Below are positions 1-10,700 of a DNA stretch of 64,000 bases, piece by piece (position 1 is the first letter of the stretch; each line of letters opens with the position of its first letter). Source of the stretch: Limonium bicolor (Eukaryota > Streptophyta > Magnoliopsida > Caryophyllales > Plumbaginaceae). The stretch is taken from assembly GCA_023374045.1 (NCBI GenBank), contig CM041783.1:125675503-125739502 (forward strand). Direction: 5' to 3'. The notes under the pieces are model-generated. The model did not search any database. It had not been told where the DNA came from and saw only the letters and a list, made by a program, of their open reading frames with translations. The translations under genes were made by a program, and so were the position numbers.

Positions 1-68
1 ACAAAACCTTATAAACTTTGCATAATGCCTTATAAGCTATAGTTTTAATTTAATTCTCCATAAATGCC

Positions 69-110
<42 letters not shown>

Positions 111-2903
111 AAACCAACTAACCCCAAGTAATTCGGCTTTGGTCTTGAACTCTCCATTAATTACATTTTCCCCCAAAACTTTATAATAACTTCTTAATGA
201 CTTATAAACTAAAGTCTAAATATATAATTCCTCAAAATTACAAAGGTGAGCCTAATAAATCTCTTAATTATGAATTCGCCCCTTTTTATGTTCTAAACTT
301 TCATAACAACTTTTATAAATTACATAATAGCCCAAAACTTAATAAAATGTTATTTTAACACTTGTTTAAATTATCTAAAATTCATAAACTTAATTCCTAA
401 CCTTATATTATATAATTTTCACCAAATACCCCTTTAGCTCTCGGCTTTCACAATATATACACTAAATTTTGTAAAAATTACATTTAAGCCACTTAACTTA
501 ATTAATTAGCCATTTAAGCACTACTGAAATATTTTTACTCACCAAACTTTGTGATATAAGTTTATATACCTAAGTAGGTCATTAATACCTATTTATCAAT
601 TAGTACATTCGGCCATATTTATTTGGTGACCATATAGTATATAAAAGTGGACTTATATGTCATAATAATTATACATAAATTCATAGGAGTTATATAACTC
701 ATGTAAAAATTATTGTAATGTCTTATATAGATTCTTAGCTCAAAAATAAGCATTTTTGCCCTTGATAATTCGGCTTGAATTAATATGTGACATAACTAAA
801 TTTTGTGACACAAAAATGTGTCTTAAGGTAAATATTTTCTATATAAGTTATAGATTGTATTTTTGGCATATAATACCATATAGTTTCGGTCTTAATAAAC
901 CTAGGAGATGTACATAATTTTTGTATAATTTTTAGAAGCTTAACAAAGCTTATACAAAGATTTACTAGTAACTTATACATATTTACTACTAACTATTAAC
1001 TTTAACTTGAACTCTCTCTCTTGAATCTCCAAGCTTTCTCCAAGGGAATTTTGATGCTCCACTTCAGTTATATACAAGTGGTGAAGGAGTTTAGGAGTTA
1101 GATCTTGAATAAAGATCTTAAGTAGATTTGTAAGTAGTTTTAAAAGAATTTACCTTAAGCTTTTCTCCTTATAATTTCGGCTCACTAAGGTGGATGATGA
1201 ACAAGTTTTCCTTCATGAAAAATGAAGAAGAAGGAGCCTTAGAAGAGATTGAAATCGGTACACAATAAAATGTGCTTTAAGGATTTTCAAGCTTGAAAAC
1301 TACCTTAAGATAACCTTGAGATGCTCCTTGGTTTAATGTTGGTTAGGACAACCTCCTTGGATAACTAATTGATGCCGAACCTTGTTGATATGCTAGGAAG
1401 AGTTTTGCTTCAAGGTTTGACAAGAAATGCTAGGAAATTACCTTAAAGATGAAGATAGAAGTTAAAACTCCATTAATGGACTTAAGAGCTTCAAAGGAAG
1501 AAGATGAAGCTAGCAGAAGAGAGAGCTAGGGAGCCTTACCAATTCGTGGATGAAGAGGGCAAGGAGAAGAATGAGACTCCACGAATTGTATAAGGTAAGA
1601 AAATGCATTTGGAATTTGATTTTTGCTTTGTCAATTTTAATGTCAAATGACTTTACTTTTCTTAGTTTATTACATGGTTTATTGGCTCAATAAAAGCTCC
1701 TTTCCAGCATAATTTCGTGCATGTGGTGTGTGACAAGGCAAGAGTTGGAAAGGAAATAATTGTGAGCTAGAAGACAAGGTAATTTAGGTAAGTTATTCTT
1801 TTGATTTTTCTAAGTTAGGCTTGTCTTCTTCCTCCCTTGTAGAGTCACGAATTCAAGGGTCAAATGGGGTGTCTTAATTGACATTGAAGAAGCCAAGGAC
1901 AAGCATGTTAGGTCACATGGAAATGAAGGAATCTAGAAAGTGAATTCTAGATCTACTTTTTGCTTTTTCTCATTTGTTTTTGTTCTAGCTCACATGGCCT
2001 TATTCCATGGCCTAATTTCGACAGCTTGCTGGTCATATGAGACCTACATACTTTGACATTAAGTAATATAACACATGGGAAGGTGAGTCACCATGTTCTA
2101 TGCCTTTTCAAACTTTTATACAATTTTTATACTAGTTTTTGCTCTCAAAATCGGCCCCTAAGAGAGTTGTGACTAGTCACACCAACTGATTTAGAAGGTC
2201 ATTTAACCCTATTAAGATTACCAATTCGTGGCATGTCAAAAACTACAAGGCAATTGCGTAAAACGCGTTTTCGTGACACCCGAAGTGTGTTTTTGTGCTC
2301 TAAGGAAATTTTGGGAAACAATTTGTTTTTATGAGTTCCAGTGTTTTAAACTTATTATAGTAAATAAACATATACTAAGATGTTACATTGGGTTATATGG
2401 GGTTACATCCACCCGTGACATAATTTACGGGCCATTGGGACACACCCGGGCAAAAAGGAGCGCTAAGAAATCCTCCTGTGGTTTTTGCTGAATTTTGAAG
2501 AAACCAATCGTGGGTTCTCTTTATAATGGTTAATAATGATGTTAGGAACTCAAGGAATAAATTTTATAGGAGTTCGTGCCACCTCGGCACTCCTCCAGAC
2601 TTTTCGTGCTTTAAGGAGCGGGCGTGAGCACTCCCGAGCGTTTTGCGTTTTGACTGAATTTAGCTTTAGGGAATATATTTGTATATTCATATAATAATTG
2701 TATGACCATTTGGTTGAATATTAGAGGGTCATACAAGGTCATGTTTGACCTATGCTTCTAAGGCGTTTAGCGTTTATGGAGAAACGACTATTTTTACGTA
2801 ACGTTTCATGCATGGGTTTGCATGCGTACGTGAAATGATTCATATTTGGATTATATTCCAATAAATAATGATTAATAATATTATTTAGATTTGGGGTATT
2901 TCA
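1..2903 (-). repeat. Element A 3' LTR (partial, cut by window edge)
   Basis: This block recurs as a direct copy at about 25091-28032, which identifies it as one LTR of a pair. Read on the minus strand it starts TGAAATACCCC directly after a polypurine tract, so it is the 3' LTR of an element transcribed on the minus strand. Only about 2.9 kb of a ~4.9 kb LTR is in the window. It is AT-rich and has no coding content; the small ORF at 2228-2491 lies within the repeat and has no recognisable domain. It differs from its partner by many short indels and a few substitutions. Confidence 0.93.
71..108. repeat. (AT)n microsatellite in element A LTR
   Basis: A pure AT run of about 38 bases. The matching place in the partner LTR (25161-25220) is a longer, interrupted AT run, so the array changed length after insertion. 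Confidence 0.95.
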
Positions 2904-2940
2904 ATCTACCCCCCTTAAAAAAGGACTTCGCCCCGAAGTC
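2904..2940 (-). other. Polypurine tract and adjacent hairpin, element A
   Basis: On the minus strand the internal region ends with TTTTTTAAGGGGGGTAGAT followed at once by the LTR start TGAAATACCCC. This is the expected plus-strand priming site of a Ty3/gypsy element. Immediately 5' of it is the inverted repeat GACTTCG..CGAAGTC (2924-2940). Elements B, C and F have a hairpin at the same place. Confidence 0.9.
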
Positions 2941-3386
2941 TCATATCTAAATTATAAGGTTGTGGGGAATCAAGTTCCACTAAGTATCCACAACTCAATC
3001 TAGTTTTTAGGGATCAAGTCCCAAGTCTCTATATTCCTAAGTTCACAGTGTACATCAAACACAACAGGAATACTTTGGAACAATATAGTGTGATGTAAAA
3101 CACAGTCACTTTTCATATCTAATAGTGCACAAAGTACATTCAAATACAGTGTTACACAAGAACACATACAAGACAAAGTGTCGCTGAGATATACTGAACA
3201 GTGTTACACAGACATACAAGACAACGTGTCACTGAAATATACTGAACAGTGTTACACGAAACACATATAAGACAAAGTGTCACTGAAATGCACGAAAGTG
3301 CAACAAAATGCATACTAAATTCACAAACGAAAAAGGCTCTACCCCCAAAAAAGAGGGGTACGCCCACGTACCCTAGACTAAAGTGT
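2941..3386 (-). other. Element A 3' untranslated region
   Basis: This is non-coding sequence between the end of the pol reading frame and the PPT. It contains roughly three imperfect copies of a ~53-bp unit (about 3149-3290, core GTGTTACAC..ACAAGACAAAGTGTC). A second PPT-like motif lies just after the pol stop at 3336-3366; on the minus strand it reads GGGCGTACCCC..GGGGGTAGAG. Confidence 0.75.
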
Positions 3387-4694
3387 CTAATCGGTAAATA
3401 GTGAGGGAAACTTCGCTCGCATATCAGCTTCTAGTTCCCATGTGGCCTCTTCCACATCGTGGTTCGACCAAAGAACCTTTACTAGGCTCACAGATTTGTT
3501 TCGAGTGTCTCGTGTCTTTCTGTCTAAGATTCTTTGCGGTGTTTCCACATACCGCATTGTTGGTTCTAATGAGAGTGTCTCTGGTTGTAGAACATGAGAA
3601 GAATGAGGCATGTATTCTTAAGCTGAGACACATGAAAAAACATTGTGTACTTTGCCCAATTCGGCTGGCAAATCAAGTCGATATGCCACAAGGCCCACCC
3701 GCTCTATGATAGCGTAGGGTCCTACAAATTTCGGGCTTAGCTTGCCCTTTTGCCCAAATCTGAATACACCCTTCATGGGTGATACTCGTAGAAATACCTG
3801 GTCGCCAACTGCGAACTCAAGGTCTCGTCGCCTCTCATCAGCATATGATTTTTGTCTGTCTTGTGCTGCTTTCATGTTACTTCTGATTTGTTGTACTTCT
3901 GCCTGGACTTGCTCTAAGTACTCAGGGCCAATGATGACGGTCTCACTAGACTCGTCCAGCACAATGGTGTGCGACATGGTCTGCCATATAAGGCTTGGAA
4001 AGGTGACATCTGTATAGAGGCGTGATAGCTGTTTTGTATGCAAACTCGATGAGATGTAGTCTATCTATCCAGCTGCCCTGGAAATCCAAGGCACATGCTC
4101 GTAGCATGTCCTCTAAGGTCTGAATAGTCCTCTCTGACTGACCATCTGTCTGAGGTGAAATGCTGTGCTAAGCTTCAATTCAGTGCCAAGTGCTTCGCGA
4201 GTAGCTCGCCAATATCGTGAGAGAAATCTAGTATCTCGATCTGAAACAATAGTCTTAGGTACTCCATGATGTCTAATAATCTCTTTCTCAAATAGTTCTG
4301 CCAACTTTGGCACTTTCCAAGTGTCTTTCATTGGAATAAACCTAGCAACTTTAGTCAGTCGATCAACAACAACCCAAATCATATTAAGGCCTCCTCTCGT
4401 AGGTGGTAGTCCCACCACGAAGTCCATGGAGATATCATAAAACTCCACTCTGGGACTGGCATAGACTGTACCATACCTCCAGGTCGTCTATGTTCGAATT
4501 TCACTTTCTGGCAAGTGAGACATCGAATCACATACTCTGTCACGTCGCCCTTCATACCACTCCACCAGAAATACCTCTTTAGATCTTTGTACATCTTAGA
4601 AGCTCCTGGATGGACAGATGTGGAAGAAGTGTGGGACTCTCGAAGAATATGCTCCTTTATATCTGTGCTGTCTCTGGGATACACAATCTGCCCT
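3387..4694 (-). pseudogene. Element A integrase with C-terminal chromodomain (broken)
   Basis: This encodes the integrase end of a Ty3/gypsy chromovirus polyprotein, which joins the element cDNA to host DNA. Pieces in order on the minus strand: the zinc-binding region (HPGASKMYKDLKRYFWW..CLTCQKVKFEHRR), the core with ISMDFVVGLPP and VSDRDTRFLSRYW (first two acids of the DDE triad), a GPY-type module (LSPKFVGPYAIIERVG) and a chromodomain-like end (VKVLWSNHDVEEATWELE..FPSLFTD) ending at 3387. The reading frame changes near 4430, 4150 and 3620, so no full integrase is possible from this copy. The chromodomain end and the initiator-Met primer site place it with Tekay-like chromoviruses. Such chromodomains are known to guide insertion to heterochromatin. 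Confidence 0.88.
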
Positions 4695-5440
4695 TCAATC
4701 TGATAGTCCATCATCATGTAACTGGAACTCATATTTTTCCACCCTCAATGTACCGTCAGACAACTTCTGACTGATCTCCATCATTCGCTGATCACTCTGC
4801 TGTGCTCTACGTATGTCGTCCATAAGACTCGAGCTAGCCACAATGGCGTTTAGGGAATGTGCTCGTCGACTCAGTGCGTCTGCTACAACATTAGCTTTCC
4901 CTTCTTTGTACTGCAAATCAATGTCATAGTCCTTAAGAAATTCAACCCATCTTCTTTGTCTCATGTTTAACTCCTTCTGGGTGAATACATACTTCAAACT
5001 CTTGTGATCCGAATATACGGTCATCTGGACACCATACAGGTAGTGGCGCCAGATCTTCAATGCAAAAACAATAGCTCCAAGCTCCAAGTCATGTGTGGGA
5101 TAGTTTCCTCATGTTTCTTCAACTGTCGGGAAGCGTAGGCGACTACCTTCCCATTCTGCATGAGTACACACCCTAATCCCCTGCCTGATGCATCACAGTA
5201 AACTTCAAACCCTCTGTGCCTTCAGGTATAGTCAAAACTGGTGCTGATGTCAAAGCATTCTTCAAAAGCTCGAATGAGGTCTCACATTCAGTAGTCCATG
5301 TGAAAGGTGTGTCCTTCTTCATTAAGCTGGTCATAGGTTTGGCTATTTTGGAGAAGTCTCTGACAAACCTTCTGTAGTATCCTGCTAAACCAAGGAAACT
5401 CCTGATGTCCGTAACTGTCTTTGGCCTAGGCCAAGTGCGA
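4695..5440 (-). pseudogene. Element A RNase H and RT-RNase H connection (broken)
   Basis: Readable parts are the connection segment ([20 protein letters not shown], then [18 protein letters not shown]) and the RNase H body ([66 protein letters not shown]). The frame shifts near 5440 and 5205. The start of RNase H (YCDSSG in element C) is out of frame here, where [12 protein letters not shown] is read instead. RNase H removes the RNA strand during reverse transcription. It follows RT directly, the usual order in a Ty3/gypsy polyprotein. Confidence 0.87.
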
Positions 5441-6422
5441 ATGCTTCTATCTTTGCTGGATCCACTGCGATCCCAGCATCTGAGATAACATGTCCTAGAA
5501 AGGAAACTCTGTCTAACCAAAACTCACATTTGGAGAACTTAGCATAAAGCTGGTTCTCCCTGAGGATCTCAAGTACATGTCGGAGGTGACTCTCATGCTC
5601 TTCCTTAGACTTTGAATAGATGAGGATGTCCATCGATGAAACAACCACGGTCTTATCCAACTGCTCTCTGAATAATCTGTTCATCAAATCCATGAAGACT
5701 GCAGGTGCATTTGACAAGCCAAAAGGCATAACTGTAAACTCATAGTGGCCATACCGTGTTCTGAATGCTGTCTTTTCTATGTCTTGCTCCCTGATGGGTA
5801 TCTGATGGTAGCCTGATCTCAAATCGATCTTCGAAAACACTTTTGCTCCTCTCAGCTGATCAAATAAATCGTCAATCCGTGGTAGTGGATATTTGTTCCT
5901 CACCGATACTGCATTAAGCTCTCTGTAATCAATACATAAACGAAGGCTTCCATCCTTCTTCTTCACAAATAGGACTGGTGCTCCCCAAGGAGATACGCTA
6001 GGTCGTATGTATCCCTTGTCCAATAAATCTTTCAGCTGCTCCTTCAGCTCAGCCATCTCTGCTGGTGCCATACGGTACGGTGCCTTAGCTATGGGACCGG
6101 TACCTGGTAGTAATTCGATGGAGAACTCTACCTCTCTGGATGGCGGTAAGCCTGGAAGTTCCTTATGGAAAATATCTGGAAATTCCGACACCACTGGCAT
6201 AGCTGGATCAAAGTCAGGGTCGTGCTCTACATCCTGAACATAGCATAAGTATACTTCCTTCTGCTTCCTGACGTGCTTGTACATGGACATAGCAGATATA
6301 ACTTTTATAGACGGTGCTCTAGGGCTCTGACGGTAAGATACTGTCACTCCTGATGGGCTCTTAAGTAACAGTCTGCGCTCTGCACAAAGAATGCGGCCTC
6401 TGTGCCGCCCCAGCCAGTCCAT
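5441..6422 (-). pseudogene. Element A reverse transcriptase (active site altered)
   Basis: This is the Ty3/gypsy reverse transcriptase that copies element RNA into DNA. Motifs present are [105 protein letters not shown] and [20 protein letters not shown]. The catalytic box, [10 protein letters not shown] in element C, reads [10 protein letters not shown] here. One base lost and one gained a few bases apart keep the downstream frame but remove the first aspartate. This copy could not support reverse transcription unless the two indels are sequencing errors. The upstream end continues from protease at about 6428. Confidence 0.92.
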
Positions 6423-6427
6423 CCCGG

Positions 6428-6754
6428 CTAAACATCGAATCCTAGACCTCTGAACTCAATAAGGTCAATAGGAAATTCCTCCTCCTTAATGCGGATAGTG
6501 GCTCCTCTATAAAGACGAGTGCAACTGATCTTCTCCTTAGACGGGAGTGCCACCTTAAAATCAGGTAACTCTACAGCGTCTAGCCCCAACTTCCCCGCAA
6601 GCGAAGGCGAAACGAAAGTATGTGAGGCTCCGGAGTCGAACAGTACTAATGCATCCACTCCATTAACCGGAAAGGTACCAGTGAGGATCGCCGCCCTTGC
6701 TGGCCTCCTCCTCAGTAAGTATACTTAAGGCACCTTCCGTCTCCTTAGTACAAC
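6428..6754 (-). pseudogene. Element A aspartic protease, first part of spliced pol exon
   Basis: This is a retropepsin-like protease with active-site motif [20 protein letters not shown] (DSGA), which cleaves the Gag-Pol polyprotein. The exon is proposed to begin at 6754, right after an acceptor ..TGTTATTAG, because joining it to the gag donor at 7734 keeps the frame into TEGALSIL, which element C also has. A 2-nt deficit relative to C about 6700-6680 shifts the frame before DSGA. A stop separates this segment from RT at 6423-6427, where C reads straight through. This copy is therefore not functional as it stands. Confidence 0.85.
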
Positions 6755-7733
6755 CTAATAACAGAATCTGAGTAAGTACTTTGATATATGATGGGGTCTA
6801 AAGACATTCACTTTCATAACAATAATGCTTCATTGATGAGATGATCTCCTTTCAGATGTCCAAACAATTACAATACTAGTACTTTCTAAAAGTCAAACTT
6901 AATCTTCCTGGTTTCATGTGAGTGGTGTTTATCACTGTCGAAGGTGCTGTGTTTAGATCCTTTAATTCCATGGTATAGCAACCTTGACTTTCCACCCATT
7001 ACTAAAACATCTCCTGAACTCAATATGATTTTCTTTGCAAGGTCCACACGCTTCTGCTCGCCATAAAGGAACTCTGCGTCATCTCCAATTGACAAAGATA
7101 ATACTGGTATCCCCTGTTCAAGGGACCCTTTTGTTTCATCATTGTCCTGGTGTAGTCCTAAACGGCCTCCTTCTTCATAGAAGTTGATGATACATAGATC
7201 AGCCCTTAAGTTGGGAACTGGATCTTCTTCTATTGCTGAGCTGTATTAACTGCTTGTTCCACAATTGTAAAAATTCTTCTGGGATTTTTGGCACTTGTGC
7301 TCCATCTCCATTTCTTGTATCCTGGTAGGTCTTTGAGTAAGGATTCCAATCCTTTCCTAAGCACATCATTTTCAGCTTCATCTTTGATCCTCCTGGAAAT
7401 TCTGGAGTGTAGAACCCTCCTGGTCCTGCTCCCAATTCGTGACATTTTCTAATGATTGCAATTTGTGTCTCCGGTGTTAGGTATCCTTTGAGTAGTATCA
7501 AACCTGGTTGGATAACCTTACATTGTTCGTTCCCTGGTTCTTGTACTTTGATAATGTTTTCTCCAGGGAGGGGGTGAGGGGATAGGAAAGCATATCTTAT
7601 AGCTTCCTACGTGGTTTAAATTTTACTAGTGAGTCTTACTAATTCTTTCCTACTCAATTAGGCAATCAAGGCATGCAAGCACTCATTCACATCATCCATT
7701 GCTCAATAACAGGTTCACATGGTTTAGAAATAC
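6755..7733 (-). other. Proposed alternatively spliced intron of element A holding AlkB
   Basis: The 5' splice site is AACCCAG|GTATTT (7734/7733, minus strand). Acceptor 1 is CACGTAG|GAAGCT (AG ends at 7607), giving a 127-nt intron. Acceptor 2 is GTTATTAG|GTTGTAC (AG ends at 6755), giving a 979-nt intron. Use of acceptor 2 removes AlkB and joins gag ..STNPG to protease ..TEGALSIL in the gag phase. Use of acceptor 1 joins gag to GSYKICFPIPS, which matches GSFNICYPIPS in element C at the same place. The match between two elements is seen in the sequence; splicing itself is inferred. Confidence 0.6.
6876..7606 (-). pseudogene. AlkB-type Fe(II)/2-oxoglutarate oxygenase carried by element A (broken)
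   Basis: Members of the family oxidatively remove methyl groups from nucleic-acid bases using Fe(II), oxygen and 2-oxoglutarate. In order on the minus strand: a linker (PLPGENIIKVQEPGNEQCKV), RPG-like IQPGLILLKGYLTPETQIAI, GPGGFYTPEFPGG, MMCLGKDWNPYSKTY, DLCIINFYEEGGRLGLHQDN (iron ligands H and D of HxD), SIGDDAEFLYGEQK, SGDVLVMGGKSRLLYHG (third iron ligand H), and a 2-oxoglutarate-binding end MKPGRLSLTFRKY before a TAG stop at 6876. Reading frames change in the linker, near 7270-7200 and near 6955, so it is not translatable as one chain. It lies between gag and protease on the same strand. Overall layout resembles plant ALKBH1-like proteins (from memory, not searched). Confidence 0.88.
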
Positions 7734-8537
7734 CTGGGTTGGTAGAAGGACCAGCCTCATCTGAGCGGTCCATGACATGCAGGGCGGGTCCCGATGCTGG
7801 GCCTTTGCCCTTATACCCTGAGCCTGGTTTGTTGGTGGAGGGCGAGTATCGCTAGCTCCATTCTTGGCCGGTGTTTGGCTTTGCTCCCGGGCGGTAGTTC
7901 CTGCTCTCCGGGTTTCGGATACACTCGAAGGCACGATGCCCGAGTATCTGACAGTAGCGGCACATGACTTTCTCCCCTTGGCAGTCTACGCCGGGGTGAT
8001 CCTTTCCGCACTGTTTACAGTTGAAACGGCGGACATACTTCTGGCCCGTGTTTGAGCCATGTCCAGAACCTAATACAATCAAGGTTAATTATACATTCCA
8101 ACGGTACTGAAGTAATCACAAAAGTTCAAATCTAACTGTCTGATTAGAGTGCCTACCCTTAGATGGGTAGGTTTTCTGTGAAGTTGCTGCTCCGTGGGTT
8201 CCTGACTGGGGGTTCCCAGTAGTTTGGTTCCCCTTCCCTTGATAGGACCCCTGTCCTTTCTGATAGGGTTTGTTCCTTTGTTGGAGTTCCCCTGCTTGGC
8301 ATCTTCGCCACCAGGTCCGTCCTTCCTCTTTTGGGAGCTCAAAGCATCCCTTCTCTTACAAGTGATCTCCACCACGGAGGCAGCATGGTAGCATTCCTGA
8401 AATCTCAAGGTATAATCTCCAAATCTCCCATGACGGGGTACAGTAGGGCTCAGTCCCCCGTAGAACCGGTCGACCAACACCTGGTCCGAGTATCCTATAC
8501 CGGGTAGTAGTCGGAGTAGTGAAGTAAACTTAGCATA
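7734..8537 (-). pseudogene. Element A gag, C-terminal part with two zinc knuckles (broken)
   Basis: This is the second half of Gag, the capsid/nucleocapsid protein; the first half lies across insertion B at 22472-22954. It starts YYAKFTSLLRLLPGIGYSDQ, continuing ..KMTVDEY from the other side. Two knuckles follow: CKQCGKDHPGVDC (CX2CX3HX4C) and CRYCQILGHRAFEC (CX2CX4HX4C), which bind nucleic acid. The end reads LHVMDRSDEAGPSTNPG and stops at the proposed splice donor at 7734. Several frame changes occur. Between 8157 and 8069 there is a stop-containing stretch bounded by AAGG|GTAGGC and GTATTAG|GTTC that could be another small intron, but its phase does not fit the knuckle frame, so a plain frameshift is equally possible. 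Confidence 0.85.
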
Positions 8538-8542
8538 ATACT
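8538..8542. repeat. Target-site duplication of element B (ATACT), left copy
   Basis: ATACT sits directly before TGTAACACCCC. The same five bases follow the other end of the element at 22467-22471. Confidence 0.93.
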
Positions 8543-8890
8543 TGTAACACCCCATCCAACATTTACATACTTACAATAAACTGCAGCGGAATTACAAACC
8601 TCATCACATTACTTAACTCCCTGGTGTTACACGCCGTTAGCCACCCACGTGGCTAACAAGGCTAATCCATATACATTGTACCGGTCTGATGGGCTAAATT
8701 CCCGAGCAACTATACATTATTATCCCTTTCCATTAACAACAACAATAATATACACCTTATCAACTATACCGAGTATTTATAAACTGGTGCCGACAACAAT
8801 TTCGGTCTTACTGCATCTACTGTATACATACACTTAAAGGTTTACCCATGTACAATGACTACCCGTCCTACTCTCGAACGGCTTCCAGCA

Positions 8891-8960
8891 CTTCATACCT
8901 GAAATAGGAAAAGAAGAGAAAGGGGTGGCCCCAAGGGGCTCAGCACCTTTGCTGGTATGG
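8891..8960 (-). other. Conserved LTR hairpin and CAGGTA motif (element B, left LTR)
   Basis: On the minus strand: CATACCAGC, then GAGCCCCTTGGGGCCACCCC, then a pyrimidine stretch ending TTTCAGGTATGAAG. The same order (hairpin GCCCC..GGGGC, T-rich stretch, CAGGTA) occurs in elements A (23433-23493), C (54857-54910), F (61391-61447, less exact) and G (62865-62898). Confidence 0.75.
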
Positions 8961-10435
8961 TAATCCCGCAGCCCACATGCTACCGGGCCACGCACAACTA
9001 ATTGTCGTCTTAACATGCAGTTGATTATATTTAAATCATGCATGCAACAATAAACACACATAATTTAACATTCCGCCTCAATGGGCTCAACAAACGGATA
9101 ATGTATCCTTACTTAATAAGTCACTCTTGGTATTCATTATCCCTAGAGTGTTCCTCCTCTAATGGAGCTACTTCCTTAATAGACGACACTTACCCTTAAA
9201 TCGGGTTATCCTTAAACGTCTCTTATCACAAAATGGGAATCATATCCATGATCCACACAATCTACATTATACAACATATAACATACACTACATACAACAC
9301 TTAACAACACTTTGCACGTTTCCACGTGCACAACATAATACCGCAATAGATATTGCTTCACAACAAAATACATAACATAACTGGAGTGGTTCTCTTAGGA
9401 ACCTACCCAAACATTGTTTATACACTGGTGAGCCTAGAGAATGTTGCCAGTCTCATGATAAGCTCGTTATACAATAACAACAACACTCATTACCGTCCTA
9501 ATAGTTGGACGAGTAACTTAAGTTAAGGCGGTTCGGGTTTGGAGGCCCGAACACACCACACAAACACATGTTCCCCCTAAACCGATCATAAGTCAGAATA
9601 GCCAAGCTTTGTAGTAAGCTAATGGGAGATCATAACCCGTGAGGGAAACAACCATAACAAAGAGAAGGGTAAGGCTAGGAAGGATACCCTCTCCCAAACA
9701 ACGCGCGACCGGCCAAACCGGATTCCTCACTACTGTTAGTACATACTTACTTTAGATTTTAGTTAGAACCCCACTATGGAGCCTGTCACATAACAACTCA
9801 TACAGTATTACAACTGGGTTAAACATACAAGGGAGATCCCTACATTCACATACACATATCACACAATTAACACACGCATAGCCGTGGTTAGAACGTCCCA
9901 TGGTACGGGTCGTTTACTCCGAATACCGAACTCTCATGTGATCCTAGACTCAGTTAACTAAGGTTAACACTTTCGAGGTTAAATGGTATCGGAGTTGTAC
10001 ACGCCACATAAATGAATTACTGTAAACTCATTACATGTTTAATCTTACAACGTGGCAAACATACAGAAAAACACATTGGCATACAAGCCGGTGTGATCCG
10101 GTAGGACGCAGGTTGCAAGAAAACCATACCTGTCACCGGGGTCCACTTTTCCTGTCCATTTATGTCCCTCGAGCAATTCTCGAACAACTGTTAACATCAC
10201 ACGTGTTTTCATTAACATCGGGGTTTGCTTGATCATTTAATGTCAATGCTTAATTTTTCCCCGTTAACTTTGTTACATAACTTTACATTTTTAACTTGTT
10301 TTACTTTACACTTTAATACAACTTTTAACCCACTTAGGTGTCATTAAAAACTCCCTAACATGTCCTTAACATCCATATAAATCATTACCTACCAATCCCC
10401 ATCATCACATATCATTTCAACCTTAAACCATGTTT

Positions 10436-10700
10436 TTGGTCCGACCGACCCACCGACCGACCCACAGCTGGGTCGGTCCATTACAGAACCCTTTACTTCC
10501 TTATAATCATGCCCGTCCGACCCACGTCCGACTCACTCGACTGGGTCGGACCATGTGCGAACATTTTCTTCCTTTGAAACTTGACCGACCGACCCATGTC
10601 CGACCCACCTTTTGGGTCGGACCATTACCGAACACATTCCTAACATCTAACAGAGGCTCGACCGACCCAAAACTGGGTCGGACCCCTGGGTCGGTCGCCT
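10436..10700. repeat. GGTCGG/CCGACC inverted-repeat cluster in element B left LTR
   Basis: Several interspersed copies of GACCGACCCA and TGGGTCGGTC/TGGGTCGGAC lie in both orientations, able to form several alternative hairpins. The right-hand LTR has the same cluster at about 19815-20075. Confidence 0.9.

Noticed and set aside
2228..2491. An 87-codon ORF in the element A LTR
   Set aside because: The copy near 27348 is broken by indels and it has no recognisable domain.
8070..8156. Possible 87-nt intron in element A gag
   Set aside because: The GT and AG are present, but the join does not give the zinc-knuckle frame. It is kept only as a remark under gag.
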